Shown one piece after another: positions 1 through 10,000 of a stretch of DNA of 64,000 nt. This DNA is from Methylobacterium sp. B4. Lineage in GTDB: Bacteria > Pseudomonadota > Alphaproteobacteria > Rhizobiales > Beijerinckiaceae. The stretch lies in assembly GCF_003201865.1 (NCBI RefSeq), contig NZ_QJJJ01000003.1:124001-188000 (forward strand). The letters run 5' to 3'. Position 1 is the first letter of the stretch. Each line of letters starts with the position of its first letter. The notes beneath the pieces were generated by a model that did no database searches, was not told the origin of the DNA, and saw only the letters and a list, made by a program, of their open reading frames with translations. The position numbers and the translations under genes are program-made.

Positions 1-864
1 CACCCGCACATTCCCTCGCGCCTGATCCTCGGGGACGAGCGCATCGGCGGTAACCCGAAGCTCAACAACTGTGTGCGCGGCTGGGACGCCGCCCGCCACG
101 ACTGGGTGATCCTGGCCGATTCGAACGTGCTGATGGCGCCCGACTACATCCAGCAGATGCAGGCCGCGTGGCGCGCCGAGACGGGGCTCGTCTGCTCGAC
201 GCCGATCGGCGCGCGGCCGGAAAACTTCTTCGCCGAGGTGGAGTGCGCCTTCCTCAACACCCTCCAGGCGCGCTGGCAATATGCGGGCGAAGCGCTCGGC
301 CTCGGCTTCGCGCAGGGCAAGAGCATGCTCTGGCACAAGCCCTTCCTGGAAGCGCAGGGCGGCATCCGCGCGCTCAACGCCGAGATCGCCGAGGACGCCG
401 CCGCCACCAAGCTCGTGCGCGCGGCGGGCCGGCGGGTGCATCTCGTCGCCTCCCCCTTCCGCCAGCCGCTCGGGCGCCGCGACTTCGCCGAGGTCTGGTC
501 GCGCCAAGTGCGCTGGGCCCGCCTGCGGCGGGTGACCTTTCCGCTGTTCTTCGCCCCCGAGATCGGCATCGGCGCCCTCCTGCCGCTGGTGCTGACGGGT
601 CTCGTGGTCGGCACCGCGGAGGCCGTCCTCTGGCTCGGCGCGGCCGGGGCTGTCTGGTACGGGGCCGAAATGGCGCTGGCCCACCGCGCAGGCTGGCACC
701 GCTCGCCGCGGCTGCTGCTGGCCTTCCTCGTGCGCGACGCCCTTCTGCCGGCGATCTGGGCGAGCGCCTGGGCCCGCACGGCCATCGTCTGGCGCGGCAA
801 CACCATGGATATCCGCACGCGCGAATCCGCCGCCCCGCTCGGAACGGGACCGAGCGCGGCCTGA
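1..864 (+). CDS. Glycosyltransferase, ceramide glucosyltransferase/HpnI-like (5' truncated)
   Basis: The reading frame is open from the first base, so the N-terminus lies outside the window; 287 codons remain. The visible part has the layout of GT21/HpnI-type processive glycosyltransferases: an acidic pair in ADSNVL, a later acidic EDAA, then RQVRW, matching the D..D..(Q/R)xxRW signature of ceramide glucosyltransferases. A hydrophobic C-terminal stretch (GIGALLPLVLTGLVVG and following) would anchor it in the inner membrane. The family transfers a sugar to ceramide, or N-acetylglucosamine in hopanoid synthesis; the sequence alone does not decide the substrate. Family assignment is good, exact product uncertain. 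Confidence 0.7.
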   Translation, partial: HPHIPSRLILGDERIGGNPKLNNCVRGWDAARHDWVILADSNVLMAPDYIQQMQAAWRAETGLVCSTPIGARPENFFAEVECAFLNTLQARWQYAGEALGLGFAQGKSMLWHKPFLEAQGGIRALNAEIAEDAAATKLVRAAGRRVHLVASPFRQPLGRRDFAEVWSRQVRWARLRRVTFPLFFAPEIGIGALLPLVLTGLVVGTAEAVLWLGAAGAVWYGAEMALAHRAGWHRSPRLLLAFLVRDALLPAIWASAWARTAIVWRGNTMDIRTRESAAPLGTGPSAA

Positions 865-935
865 ACTCGGGCGGCAGCGCTCTTGCTTGGCGTCTCCCGA
901 CGGCCTCCGATCGGGGCCGGAAGCGGGGACGCACG

Positions 936-2309
936 ATGACGACGCCTTCGGTCGCGCTCGACAGGAGCCTGAACGCCTTCCACCTCTGGGGCATCGCCGT
1001 CGGGCTCGTCATCTCGGGCGAGTATTTCGGGTGGAGCTACGGCTGGGCGCAGGCCGGCACCCTCGGCTTCCTCGTCACGACGCTGTGCGTGGCTGCGATG
1101 TACGTGGCCTTCATCTTCAGCTTCACCGAACTCACCACCGCGATCCCGCAGGCGGGCGGCCCCTTCGCCTACGCGCTGCGCGCCTTCGGCCCCACGGGGG
1201 CGGCGATCGCGGGCTACGCGACGCTGATCGAATTCGTGTTCGCGCCGCCCGCGATCGCGCTCGCCATCGGTGCCTATCTCAACGTGCAGCATCCGGGGCT
1301 CGACCCGAAGCACGTCGCGCTCGGCGCCTACCTGCTGTTCATGGGCCTCAACATCGTCGGCGTGCGCATCGCCGCCACCTTCGAGTTGTTCGTCACCGTG
1401 CTGGCGGTGGCCGAGCTTCTGGTCTTCATGGGCGTCGTCGCCCCGGCCTTCAGCCTCGACAACTTCGCGGCCGGGGGCTGGGCGGGGCAGGACAGCTTCG
1501 GTCCGGCAGCCATCAGCGGCATCTTCGCGGCGATTCCCTTCGCGATCTGGTTCTTCCTCGCCATCGAGGGCGTCGCCATGGCCGCGGAGGAGGCCAAGGA
1601 CCCCAGGCGCGCGATTCCCATGGCCTACATCACCAGCGTCCTGACGCTGACCGTGCTCGCCTTCGGCGTGATGCTGTTCGCCGGCGGCGCCGGTGACTGG
1701 AAGTCGCTCTCCGACCTCAACGATCCCCTGCCCCAGGCGATGAAGCGGGTGGTGGGCGAGTCGAGCGGCTGGCTGCACATGCTGGTCTGGCTGGGCCTGT
1801 TCGGGCTGGTCGCCTCCTTCCACGGCATCATCATGGGCTATGCCCGCCAGATCTTCGCGCTCGCCCGGGCCGGCTTCCTGCCCTCCGTCTTCGCCCGGGT
1901 GCATCCGCGCTTCCAGACGCCCCATCTCGCCACGCTGGCCGGCGGCGGCGTCGGCATCGCCGCGATCTACAGCGACAGCCTCGTGCGTGTCGCCGGGCAG
2001 TCGCTCACCGCCAGCATCGTGACCATGGCAGTGTTCGGCGCGCTGACCATGTACGTCACCAGCATGGCCGCCCTGTTCCGCCTGCGCCGCAGCGAGCCGG
2101 ATCTCCCCCGGCCCTACCGGGCCCCGCTCTACCCCGTCGCGCCGGCCTTCGCCCTCGTCATGGCCTCGGTCTGCCTCGCGGCGCTCGTGGTCTACAACCC
2201 GCTGATCTTCGCGATCTTCGCCGCGGTGATGGCGGGCGCCGTCCTGCTCGGGCGGCGCGTGGGTCGATCGACCGTCCCGGCGGTTCCGGTGCCGGATCCG
2301 GCGATCTGA
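936..2309 (+). CDS. Ethanolamine permease-like APC transporter
   Basis: This 457-residue protein belongs to the amino acid-polyamine-organocation superfamily and resembles ethanolamine permeases (eat family), which import ethanolamine across the inner membrane. It starts LNAFHLWGIAVGLVISGEYF, typical of that subfamily, and carries about twelve hydrophobic segments. The conserved stretch AIPFAIWFFLAIEGVAMAAE fits the substrate-site helix of the family. The ATG at 936 gives the usual family length; the frame is open further upstream but runs over the previous gene. No ethanolamine ammonia-lyase gene is visible nearby, so the substrate is inferred from similarity only. Confidence 0.8.
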   Translation: MTTPSVALDRSLNAFHLWGIAVGLVISGEYFGWSYGWAQAGTLGFLVTTLCVAAMYVAFIFSFTELTTAIPQAGGPFAYALRAFGPTGAAIAGYATLIEFVFAPPAIALAIGAYLNVQHPGLDPKHVALGAYLLFMGLNIVGVRIAATFELFVTVLAVAELLVFMGVVAPAFSLDNFAAGGWAGQDSFGPAAISGIFAAIPFAIWFFLAIEGVAMAAEEAKDPRRAIPMAYITSVLTLTVLAFGVMLFAGGAGDWKSLSDLNDPLPQAMKRVVGESSGWLHMLVWLGLFGLVASFHGIIMGYARQIFALARAGFLPSVFARVHPRFQTPHLATLAGGGVGIAAIYSDSLVRVAGQSLTASIVTMAVFGALTMYVTSMAALFRLRRSEPDLPRPYRAPLYPVAPAFALVMASVCLAALVVYNPLIFAIFAAVMAGAVLLGRRVGRSTVPAVPVPDPAI

Positions 2310-2526
2310 CATCGACCGGCGACGATCCCAACGCCGCAGCGCTCGCTACACCGTCGGGCGGGCCTCGGTGTTTCCGGAAAAAGAAAGGTTTCAAAGAGGC
2401 TGAGGCGTATGCCGGCAAGTCCGGCGCGATCTGCACAACGGCGCCAAATTCAGTTTAGCTCAAGGATCGATCGGCATATCCCGGCGCCGGACGACCGGAA
2501 TCCATATTAGATCGCTTAGGTTATCA

Positions 2527-4590
2527 ATGCATTTTCGTGCAAAGGCCCTCGTCGGATTGCTCTTTGCGAGCGTCATGGCGGCTCCGGCGCAGGCGGACGA
2601 GGCGACGTTCTATCGCGGCACGCATTTCTGCAACGGCGATCGGTTGCTCGACGACTGGGAATTCCAGCCGAGCGAGGCGCGGTTCAGGATCTATTATCGA
2701 AAGACCGAGGGGACATCGTTCCAGGTTCTCGACCTCACCGCGGCGTCGGCGGGAGAGGATCTCATCCTGTCCGACCGCAGCGGCCGGCCCTGGGTCGCGG
2801 CGCGGATCGCACCGAACGGCGAGCAGCTACGGGGCCGCTGGCTGACCTCTCAGGGCCGACCTCAGAGCGAATGCGAGCCGTTCACGCTCGAACGCACGGC
2901 GAGTGCCAAGGCGCGCATGGACAGCCTCCTGTCGCTCCTGGGCACGGCCGACCCGACCGTCGAGACGGCGCGAAAGGCAGCGGCCGAGCAGCAGAGGCTG
3001 CCGCCGATCGACCTGCTGCCCCAGCTGGACCAGCAGACCGATCGCCGACGCTATGGCGAGGCCGCCCCGGCCTTCTGGAAGCGCTTCTACGAGGCTCAGC
3101 GCAAGCGGCTCGCGGAAGGCGCCATCGAGACACCGGCCGATCGCGCACGGGTCGTGGCGGAGATGCGCGCGGCAACCGCGGCCGAGGCGACGCCCCGGGG
3201 CTCGCTGGACGGCGACGGCGCCGCCCGCGAGGCCGCCCTCGACTTTCTGCGCATCGTCGCCGATCGCCTCGCGGCGGGAGGCAGCCCCCTGGAAACCCTT
3301 CCGGCCGAGGGCCTGTGCGAGCGGCTGTCGGGCTTCACCTATGTCGACACCGATCGCCTCGAACTCGCCGTCGGCCTGCCGACGGAATACTGGGACCGTG
3401 CCTTCGCCGAGGATCTGATCCGGCGGGTGCAATCCTGCAGGAACGGCCGGACCGTCGTGCAGCTTCTGACCCATGCCTATCCGGAGATCGAGAAACGCCG
3501 GAAGGTGGCCGCTTGGCTGCGGGAGCAGCGGGATCGCCTTCTCGCCCTGCCGTTGTCGCTGGCGAGCTTCCGCGAATCGAACGGATTGAGCCTGAGCCAC
3601 GAGGAGCTTCGCCGGAACGACGTCACGCGGGTCGCCTACGAGCGCTTCGTCGGCGCCGCGCTGGAGCCGCGCCGCAGCGCGATGGAGGAGGCTGCCGCCG
3701 GAGAGATCCGGGCGGCCTTCGCCGGGGAGACGGTCGCGAGCCTTCCCCTCGGGCAGGCGCGGTCCCGCTGCGAGCAGTGGGTGGGCCGGCAATGGGGCAA
3801 CGACGCGCTGGCCCGGCTCTACAAAACCTGCACGAACCTCGCCGACGCCTATGTCGACGGAGCGATCCGCCGGTCCTTCCAGGCGCAGGTCGAACGGATC
3901 GAGGCGGCACCGAAGACGTTCGAGGGTCTGCGCAGCCATAACTGGTTCCAGATGGACACGAGCGATCTCGCCGGCGCCTATCCCTCGGCCGCGATCTCGG
4001 CCGAGTTCAACGGCAAGGTCGCCGCCGCCCGGGCCGAGGCCGCCCGCACGGCCAGGGAGGAGGTCGAACGGGCCTTCGCCGCGGCCGATCCTCTGGCGGA
4101 AGCGCCGGAGGCGCCGATCCTGCAATGCGGACGCGGCCTGCTGCCGTCGGACGAGACGCTGCGGCCCGTCGTCGAGGCGTGCCGGGCGGGGACCCGCACC
4201 TTCGATGCCCGCCGCGGGGAGGCCCGCTGCAAGCAGGCGCTCGAGGCATCCGGCGCCGGCGACGGCCTGTTGGCGGGGACGATCCGGTCGTCGGCGAGCG
4301 TGCAGGCCGGCCCGCCGGTTCGCCGGATCGTCTGCGGCGCCGCCCGGCAGAAGGTTTCGGTCACCTTCCCGGCCTCCGGGATGCTGTGGTGGTCCAAGCA
4401 GTTCATGGAACTCCGCCTGCCGGACGATCCCCGGCGCACGCAGCCCGCCACCATCCGCTGGCTGCTGGAACCCGTCGCGGGCAGCAAGACCGACTGGGCG
4501 CTCTCGACGATCGAGACGAAGACGGTCGCGTTGCCGGCTCCCCAGGAGACCATCCTGTCCTGCCTTGCCCAGGACGGCTCCTGCCGGTGA
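2527..4590 (+). CDS. Secreted protein of unknown function, 687 aa
   Basis: I do not recognise this gene. The first 23 residues form a clear signal peptide (LVGLLFASVMAAPAQA before DEATFY), so the protein should be periplasmic or exported. The N-terminal 100 residues look beta-rich with CNGDRLLDDW and a Cys in SQGRPQSECEPF. The rest is mostly helical and rich in Arg, Ala and Glu, with cysteines scattered at roughly regular distance (LCERLS, VQSCRNG, SRCEQW, KTCTNL, ILQCGRG, EACRAG, ARCKQA, LSCLAQDGSC), which suggests disulfides in the periplasm. It ends 100 bp from the convergent sbnI-like gene. Coding is supported by length and signal peptide; function is unknown. Confidence 0.75.
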   Translation: MHFRAKALVGLLFASVMAAPAQADEATFYRGTHFCNGDRLLDDWEFQPSEARFRIYYRKTEGTSFQVLDLTAASAGEDLILSDRSGRPWVAARIAPNGEQLRGRWLTSQGRPQSECEPFTLERTASAKARMDSLLSLLGTADPTVETARKAAAEQQRLPPIDLLPQLDQQTDRRRYGEAAPAFWKRFYEAQRKRLAEGAIETPADRARVVAEMRAATAAEATPRGSLDGDGAAREAALDFLRIVADRLAAGGSPLETLPAEGLCERLSGFTYVDTDRLELAVGLPTEYWDRAFAEDLIRRVQSCRNGRTVVQLLTHAYPEIEKRRKVAAWLREQRDRLLALPLSLASFRESNGLSLSHEELRRNDVTRVAYERFVGAALEPRRSAMEEAAAGEIRAAFAGETVASLPLGQARSRCEQWVGRQWGNDALARLYKTCTNLADAYVDGAIRRSFQAQVERIEAAPKTFEGLRSHNWFQMDTSDLAGAYPSAAISAEFNGKVAAARAEAARTAREEVERAFAAADPLAEAPEAPILQCGRGLLPSDETLRPVVEACRAGTRTFDARRGEARCKQALEASGAGDGLLAGTIRSSASVQAGPPVRRIVCGAARQKVSVTFPASGMLWWSKQFMELRLPDDPRRTQPATIRWLLEPVAGSKTDWALSTIETKTVALPAPQETILSCLAQDGSCR

Positions 4591-4690
4591 GGTGTGCGCA
4601 CCGATCCTCCCATCCGGCGCAGCGGGCGGCCTGCTGGCCGGCGCCGGAGAGGTTCGCCCAATCGAGGGCGGCCTCGTCCGGCCGCAGGAT

Positions 4691-5077
4691 TCAAACGAGT
4701 TGCGCGAGATCGACGGCCATCGGTTCGAGCGGTCCGAAACTGTGCCGCGTCGTCTTGGGTGGATAGAGGCGGCCGCTCAGGGCGCGGCGCAGAACCTCCT
4801 CCCGTGTCGGCGTGATCTCGGGACGCCACGAGGTGAGGTGCACGGCCGCGTAATCGTACAGGCGCACCGGCACGCGGGCGAGGCCGAGCTGGATCGCGGC
4901 GGTCAGGCGGTGGTGCCCGTCCAGCACCGCGAGGGTGTCGCACTCCACGCAGATCGGCTGTGTCCAGCCCTGCCGATCCAGGATGAGGGCGATCACCTCG
5001 CCGACCCGGGCGGGAGCGATCTCTTCCGTCGGGCGCAGCACCGAGGGAGGAACGAGCCGTAGCGTCGCGTGGCTCAT
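4691..5077 (-). CDS. sbnI: SbnI-like ParB/SerK-fold protein (short form)
   Basis: Last gene of the sbn-like operon, starting at the ATGA overlap with sbnH. It encodes 128 residues with the ParB/Srx-type motif LDGHHRLTAA, which in SbnI and archaeal SerK forms the serine/nucleotide site. In Staphylococcus aureus SbnI is about twice this length, works as a free L-serine kinase giving O-phospho-L-serine for SbnA, and binds heme through its C-terminal part. Here only the ParB-like half is present. The gene may therefore supply O-phosphoserine without the heme-sensing region; that is inference from context and length. The longer upstream frame overlaps sbnH and is not used. Confidence 0.72.
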   Translation of the reverse strand: MSHATLRLVPPSVLRPTEEIAPARVGEVIALILDRQGWTQPICVECDTLAVLDGHHRLTAAIQLGLARVPVRLYDYAAVHLTSWRPEITPTREEVLRRALSGRLYPPKTTRHSFGPLEPMAVDLAQLV

Positions 5078-6279
5078 GCCGCCACCCTCTCGCCCTCGCT
5101 CAGGAAGAGCCGGTCCGGATGGGCGTGGCAGAGGAAGTCGTGGTGGGAGATGTCCCAGCCATAGGCTCCGGCCATCTGGAAGCAGACGAGATCGCCCACC
5201 CGCACCCGCTGCACCGTCACCTCGCGCGCAAGCACGTCCTTCGGCGTGCAGAGTTCGCCCGCCAGCGTGATCTCCCGATCCGTGAACTCGGGCCGCGGCC
5301 AGGGATGGGGCCACCTGTCCCGGGGGATGATCCGGAAGGGGTGGTCGTGCGACCAGGAACTCGGCAGCCGGAAGTGATGCGTGCCGCCGCGCAGGAGCGC
5401 GAAGGCGCGACCATGGCTGAGCTTCAGGTCGAGCACTTCGCAGAGATAGGCCGCGTGATAGGCCGCCACGATCCGCCCGCACTCGAACTGGATGCGCGGG
5501 CCCTGCCCGAGTTCGGGAGCGAGCGCGCGCGCGAAACCCGCCACGTCGAAGCGCCAGTCGGGATCGGCGTAATCGACCCCCCAGCCGCCACCGAGATTGA
5601 CGGTGCGCAGATCGAGGCCATGCTCCTGCGCCCATCCTCGCGCCAGCCTCAGTTCGGCGGCACAGAGCGCCGCGTGGCCGGCCGCGTCCCGGTTGTTCGA
5701 AACCGTGTGGAAGTGGAAGCCCTCGAAGCGCAGGGCTCCGCACTCGTCGAGCACCGCGATCGCATCGGGGATCGAGGCCTGCTCGATCCCGAACTGGGTG
5801 GCGCCGCCCCCCATCGTCAGGGTCGCGCCCGGCACCGGCCCGGCGAGATTGACGCGCAGCAGGATCGGGAGGATCGCTCCGGCACGAGCCGCCACCGCGT
5901 TCGCCAATCGCAGGGCGTGCAGGCTCTCGACATGCAGGCGCTCGACCCGGTGGGCGAGGATCACCCGGATATCGTCCTCCGTCCGCGCCGGCCCGCCCAT
6001 CACGATCCGGACCGAGGGCCCGACGGCCTCGCGCACCCGCAGCACCTCGCCCGAGGAGGCGACCTCGAAGCCGCTGACCCAGGGCGCGAGCGCGCGCAGC
6101 AGCCGGGGATCGTTGTTGGCCTTGACGGCGTAGAAGAACTCCGTGCCCGGCGGCAGCGGCGCGGTGAGATCGCGGACCTGACGCCGCAACGCGTCGAGGT
6201 CGTGGACGAAGGCACAGACCGGCCGCTCCGCGGAAGCAACGAGCGCGACCTGCTCGGCCGAGGGTCGGAACAGGGTCAT
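5074..6279 (-). CDS. sbnH: SbnH-like PLP decarboxylase (citryl-diaminopropionate decarboxylase)
   Basis: A 401-residue group IV (alanine racemase-fold) decarboxylase of the diaminopimelate/ornithine type. The PLP lysine lies in FYAVKANND (about residue 50), the phosphate-binding loop is GGGWGVDY, and the C-terminal domain supplies GELCTPKD (about residue 342), the Cys/Asp site contributed across the dimer. In staphyloferrin B assembly SbnH decarboxylates the citryl-diaminopropionate intermediate to a citryl-diaminoethane. The ATG at 6279 overlaps the sbnG stop by one base; a GTG one codon upstream is also possible. Its 3' end overlaps sbnI. Confidence 0.87.
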   Translation of the reverse strand: MTLFRPSAEQVALVASAERPVCAFVHDLDALRRQVRDLTAPLPPGTEFFYAVKANNDPRLLRALAPWVSGFEVASSGEVLRVREAVGPSVRIVMGGPARTEDDIRVILAHRVERLHVESLHALRLANAVAARAGAILPILLRVNLAGPVPGATLTMGGGATQFGIEQASIPDAIAVLDECGALRFEGFHFHTVSNNRDAAGHAALCAAELRLARGWAQEHGLDLRTVNLGGGWGVDYADPDWRFDVAGFARALAPELGQGPRIQFECGRIVAAYHAAYLCEVLDLKLSHGRAFALLRGGTHHFRLPSSWSHDHPFRIIPRDRWPHPWPRPEFTDREITLAGELCTPKDVLAREVTVQRVRVGDLVCFQMAGAYGWDISHHDFLCHAHPDRLFLSEGERVAA

Positions 6280-7058
6280 CACAGGTCTCCGGCAGCGTTG
6301 CGCCAGGCGCGGTCGGCGTCGCTGAGAGCGCGGCGCAGGAGGCCGCGGTCGTTGGCGGCGAGGAGGCCGCGCACGCCCTCGGCCAGCAGACGGGGCAGAT
6401 CCGTGTCCGCGCGCGGAATGGCGAAGCCGTGGATGCCGGCCTCGCGGCAGGCGCGCGCCACGGCCGAGCCCGCCTGCGTCACCTCGGGCGCGGAGGTCTG
6501 CCAGGGCATGCCGATCGCCTGGGAATAGTCCGCCGCGCCGAACAGGAGCCCGTCGATCCCATCGAGACCGGCGATCGCGGCCACGGCCTCCAGGCCGGCG
6601 GGATCCTCGATCATCGCGATCACCAGGGTCTCCCCGTCGAGGCGGGCCGGCATGCCGGGCAGGTCGCAGGCGCCGTAGCGACCGAGGCGCCCGGCATTGA
6701 GGCCGCGCACCCCGCGGGGCGCGAAGCGGGCGCGGCGCACCGCCGCCTCCGCCTGCGCGGGCGTCGACACCCGCGGCACGACGATCCCGGCAGCGCCCGC
6801 GTCGAGGCTTTGCAGGATCCTCTCGGAATCCGCGTCCGGCACCCGGACGAGGGCGCTCACGCCGGCCCGGTCGGCCGCCGCGAGCATGTGCTCCAGCACG
6901 GCCCCATCGATCAGGGTGTGCTCCAGATCGATCAGCACGTAGTCGAACTGTGCGACGGCGGCGATCTCGACGATCTCCGGGGCCGGGATCGAGACGAACA
7001 GGCCGCCGGCCGCCTGCCCGGCATCGAGCAGCGACTTCAGGCGCAGGCGGGCGCTCAT
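6279..7058 (-). CDS. sbnG: SbnG-like citrate synthase (HpcH/HpaI aldolase fold)
   Basis: The product has 259 residues, the same length as staphylococcal SbnG. It shows the class II HpcH/HpaI aldolase features LIDLEHT near residue 45 and LLFGAADYS near residue 175. SbnG condenses oxaloacetate and acetyl-CoA to citrate outside the TCA cycle, giving the siderophore pathway its own supply. The start at 7058 overlaps the stop of the upstream NIS synthetase gene (ATGA). HpaI aldolases of aromatic catabolism have the same fold, but no such pathway is nearby, while the neighbours on both sides are sbn homologues. The function is inferred mainly from context. Confidence 0.85.
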   Translation of the reverse strand: MSARLRLKSLLDAGQAAGGLFVSIPAPEIVEIAAVAQFDYVLIDLEHTLIDGAVLEHMLAAADRAGVSALVRVPDADSERILQSLDAGAAGIVVPRVSTPAQAEAAVRRARFAPRGVRGLNAGRLGRYGACDLPGMPARLDGETLVIAMIEDPAGLEAVAAIAGLDGIDGLLFGAADYSQAIGMPWQTSAPEVTQAGSAVARACREAGIHGFAIPRADTDLPRLLAEGVRGLLAANDRGLLRRALSDADRAWRNAAGDL

Positions 7059-10000
7059 GCGAGAGCCCGCGCGAGCGGCGCCAGCGGGTTGGCGACGCGG
7101 CGGCCAGGGGCGTTGGCCGGATCGATGCGCCGCCGGGCGAGTTCCTCGACCACCAGGGTGTCGGCGGCGAGCCGGTAGCGCAGGGCGCCGGCCCGGGCGG
7201 CGGGATGCGCCGCGCAATGCCCTGCGAGCGCCGCGACCACGCGCTCCCAGAAGCGGCGTTCCGGGTAGTCGAACCCGTGGTCGAGGCAGTAGCCGAGTTC
7301 GGCGAGGTTCACGCCGAAAAGGGCATCGACCATGAAGTCGCGCACGTCCTCGACATCCCGCGCCTCGACGTAGGAATTGGCATTGACCCGGGCATGGTCG
7401 GGCGGCGTCGGCGACAGGACCGGGCGCCGATCCAAGTGCTGGGCCAAGTGCTGGGCCAAGTGCTGGGGCAGGTGCTCGGGCAGGGGTTCGGGCAGGAGTT
7501 CTGGAATGAAGCGGACCCCGTCGTGGAAGTCCTTGAGGGCCACGCGGCTCGGCCAGCCGTCGTGGTGGAAGAGCACCATGTTCTGCTGGTGGCTCTCGAC
7601 CGCGACACCGTTCGCCAGGAGGAGATGCACCACCGGCAGCATCGCGACCGCGAGAAGCCGGTCGAGCCAGGGCTCGACCCCGTAGCGCCCGATCCAGTCG
7701 GCGACGAAGGGCCTCTGCCCATCGCGGTGCGTCAGGGCCGTGAACGGCACGGCGCCCTCTCCGGCGCGCAGGTGCGGCGTCACCGGATCGCGCCAGATCG
7801 CCGAGAGGGCTCCGCGCATCGCACCACTCCGATCCCAGCTCGGCAGGGCCGTGACCGCGACACCCATCCGCTCGGCGAGGAGCACCGTGCCGCTCGCCTG
7901 CAGATAGGCATCGTCCGCCGCGATCCGCGCGAGCCAAGCACTGATGATCGGCGCGTTGAGCACCGTGTGAGGGGCCAGCGTGCGCGCCGTCGAGGTGTTG
8001 CGGATCGAGAGCGCCAGCTTCAGCGAGGGAGCGTCCGGCGCCGAGCGATCCGCAAGGGTGCGGATCGATTGCTGGGCACCGTAGGCGTGCGGCGACGGGC
8101 CGAGCAGGACGAGGCGCCCCGCGTTCCGGTGCTCCTCGGTGGCGCCTTCGGCCACTTGGCGCCACTGCCAGGGATGGACCGGCAGAAGGAGGAAGTCGTC
8201 CGGCCGGCCGCCGAGGCGGGCCTCGAAGGCCGAGCGCGTGCGCGGATCGAGGCTGCGCGCGATCAGGTCCCGATCCTGCCGGCCGGCCGCCGCGATGGAG
8301 CCGGCGACGGCGATGGCGTGGTGGACCGCGATCCAGATCGGACGGATCGACTCTCCGAATTCCGGCCCGTAGGCGCGGTTGTCCGTCGGCGTGAAGCCGA
8401 TGCGGGACTTGAAGCAGGGATGGTAGCGGTGCCCATCCGGCAGCGCGCCCTCCAGCGCCTCGTAGGTCAGGCGGCCGAGTCCCGCGCCCGTCCCGTGAGC
8501 CAGGGACGCGGCGTGGTTCGCCTGCGTGCGCGCCAGTTCCTCCGCGAAACGCCCGTGGTCCTCAGCCCGGCCCGGGAGATCCGGCAGCAGGTCGGCCAGG
8601 AAGGCTGAGGCGTCCGTGACGGGCTCGACACCCTCGACGAGGCTGCCGGGCTCGATCAGGATGCGGCCGTAGGCGGCCATGCGCCTTGCCCGGGCGCGGT
8701 AGGTCGTCCGCCGGTTCGAGGGCGTGAGCGTGATGTCCAGACGCTCGTCGGGGCCGTCGAGGCGGACGACATCCCCGGGCAGAAGATGCTCGTGCAGCAG
8801 GGCGCCGAGCAGTTGCGAGGCGACGCGGCGGCCCGCCGCGTTCCAGGCTCGCAGCCCGGCCCGGTCGTCCGCGCCTCGCAGCGGATTGGCGAGCGCGACG
8901 TAGGTGGGCCGCTCCCCGCGGCCGGCGAGGCAGCTCGCGAGGTTGGCCTTGGCCGGAAGGGTCGGGGCGCTCAGAAGCTTTGCGACGAGCTCCGCGGTCG
9001 CGTCATCCTCGACCGCCCCCGCCAGGGCTTCGGCCACCGCACGCCACAGGGGCGCTTCGCCGATGCGTGCCGCCCGAGCCACGGTCGCGACCACGTGGGC
9101 GACCTGATTGACGACGAGGTAGTAGAGCAGGCGCTCCCAAGCCTCCTGCGCGCCGTAGAATACCGCCGGGTCGAGTTCGAGTCCGGGAACGAGGCCTTTG
9201 AAGCGCTCGGGGTCGATGCTGGCCCCTTCGAGATCGCGCACGACGAGGCGCACCGGCAGCCCGTCCTCGAGGACGAGGAGACTGTTCTGCGCGTGGGCCT
9301 CGAGACTGATGCCGGTCCGCGCGAACAGGCGCAGCGGCGGCAGGAGGGCGCTCCGGGTATAGGCGCGCAGCCATCGCTCGGCTTCCCCGGGGCGCGAGAG
9401 CGGACAGCCTATCGCTGCCAGGATCGGCAGGCCGTCGTGCGGGGCGGGTTCGAGCAGGCCCGCGACCACGAAGGCGGATCGGGAGGGTCCCTCCCGCACC
9501 AGCACGCCCGTTACCGCGTCGAGGTCGCCGTGATCGAGCCGAAGGGCACCGGGCTCGCTCAGGATGTCGAGGCCGCAGGCGGAGACCGTATCCCGCAGGG
9601 CTGCGAGCGCCCGGGACGCGGCCATGCTGCGGGCGAGGTGCGTGCGGCTGTTGGTGCGGGCGAAATTGGTGATGCGGGCGGCGAGCGGCAGCTTGAGGAA
9701 CAGGTTTTCCTGCTCTGCGAAGACGGTGCGCACGGAAGAGGTCGGCGCCACGAGAGCGCCGGAGGGCGGCGTGAGGGTCAGACGGCCCTCGGCGACGAGG
9801 GCGGCGAGCGCCGGGTCGGCCTCGAGCCGGGCCGCCTGCCAGGGATGGCACGGGATCAGGATGCGGCCCGCGATCCGATCGCCGGGCAGTCCCGACAGGC
9901 GGGCCAGGGCGGCCCCCACGCGCCGCTCGCCGTCGGGGTCGCGCCAAAGTGTGGCGGCGAGATCGGGATCCGCGATCAGCCAGCGCAGGCGGAACGCCGC

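Noticed and set aside
144..2312. Long antisense open frames over GC-rich genes (for example 144-2312, 16412-18487, 23928-25511, 51584-54574 on the minus strand)
   Set aside because: They lie opposite well-supported genes, have biased Arg/Gly/Ala-rich products and no domain; they result from high GC.
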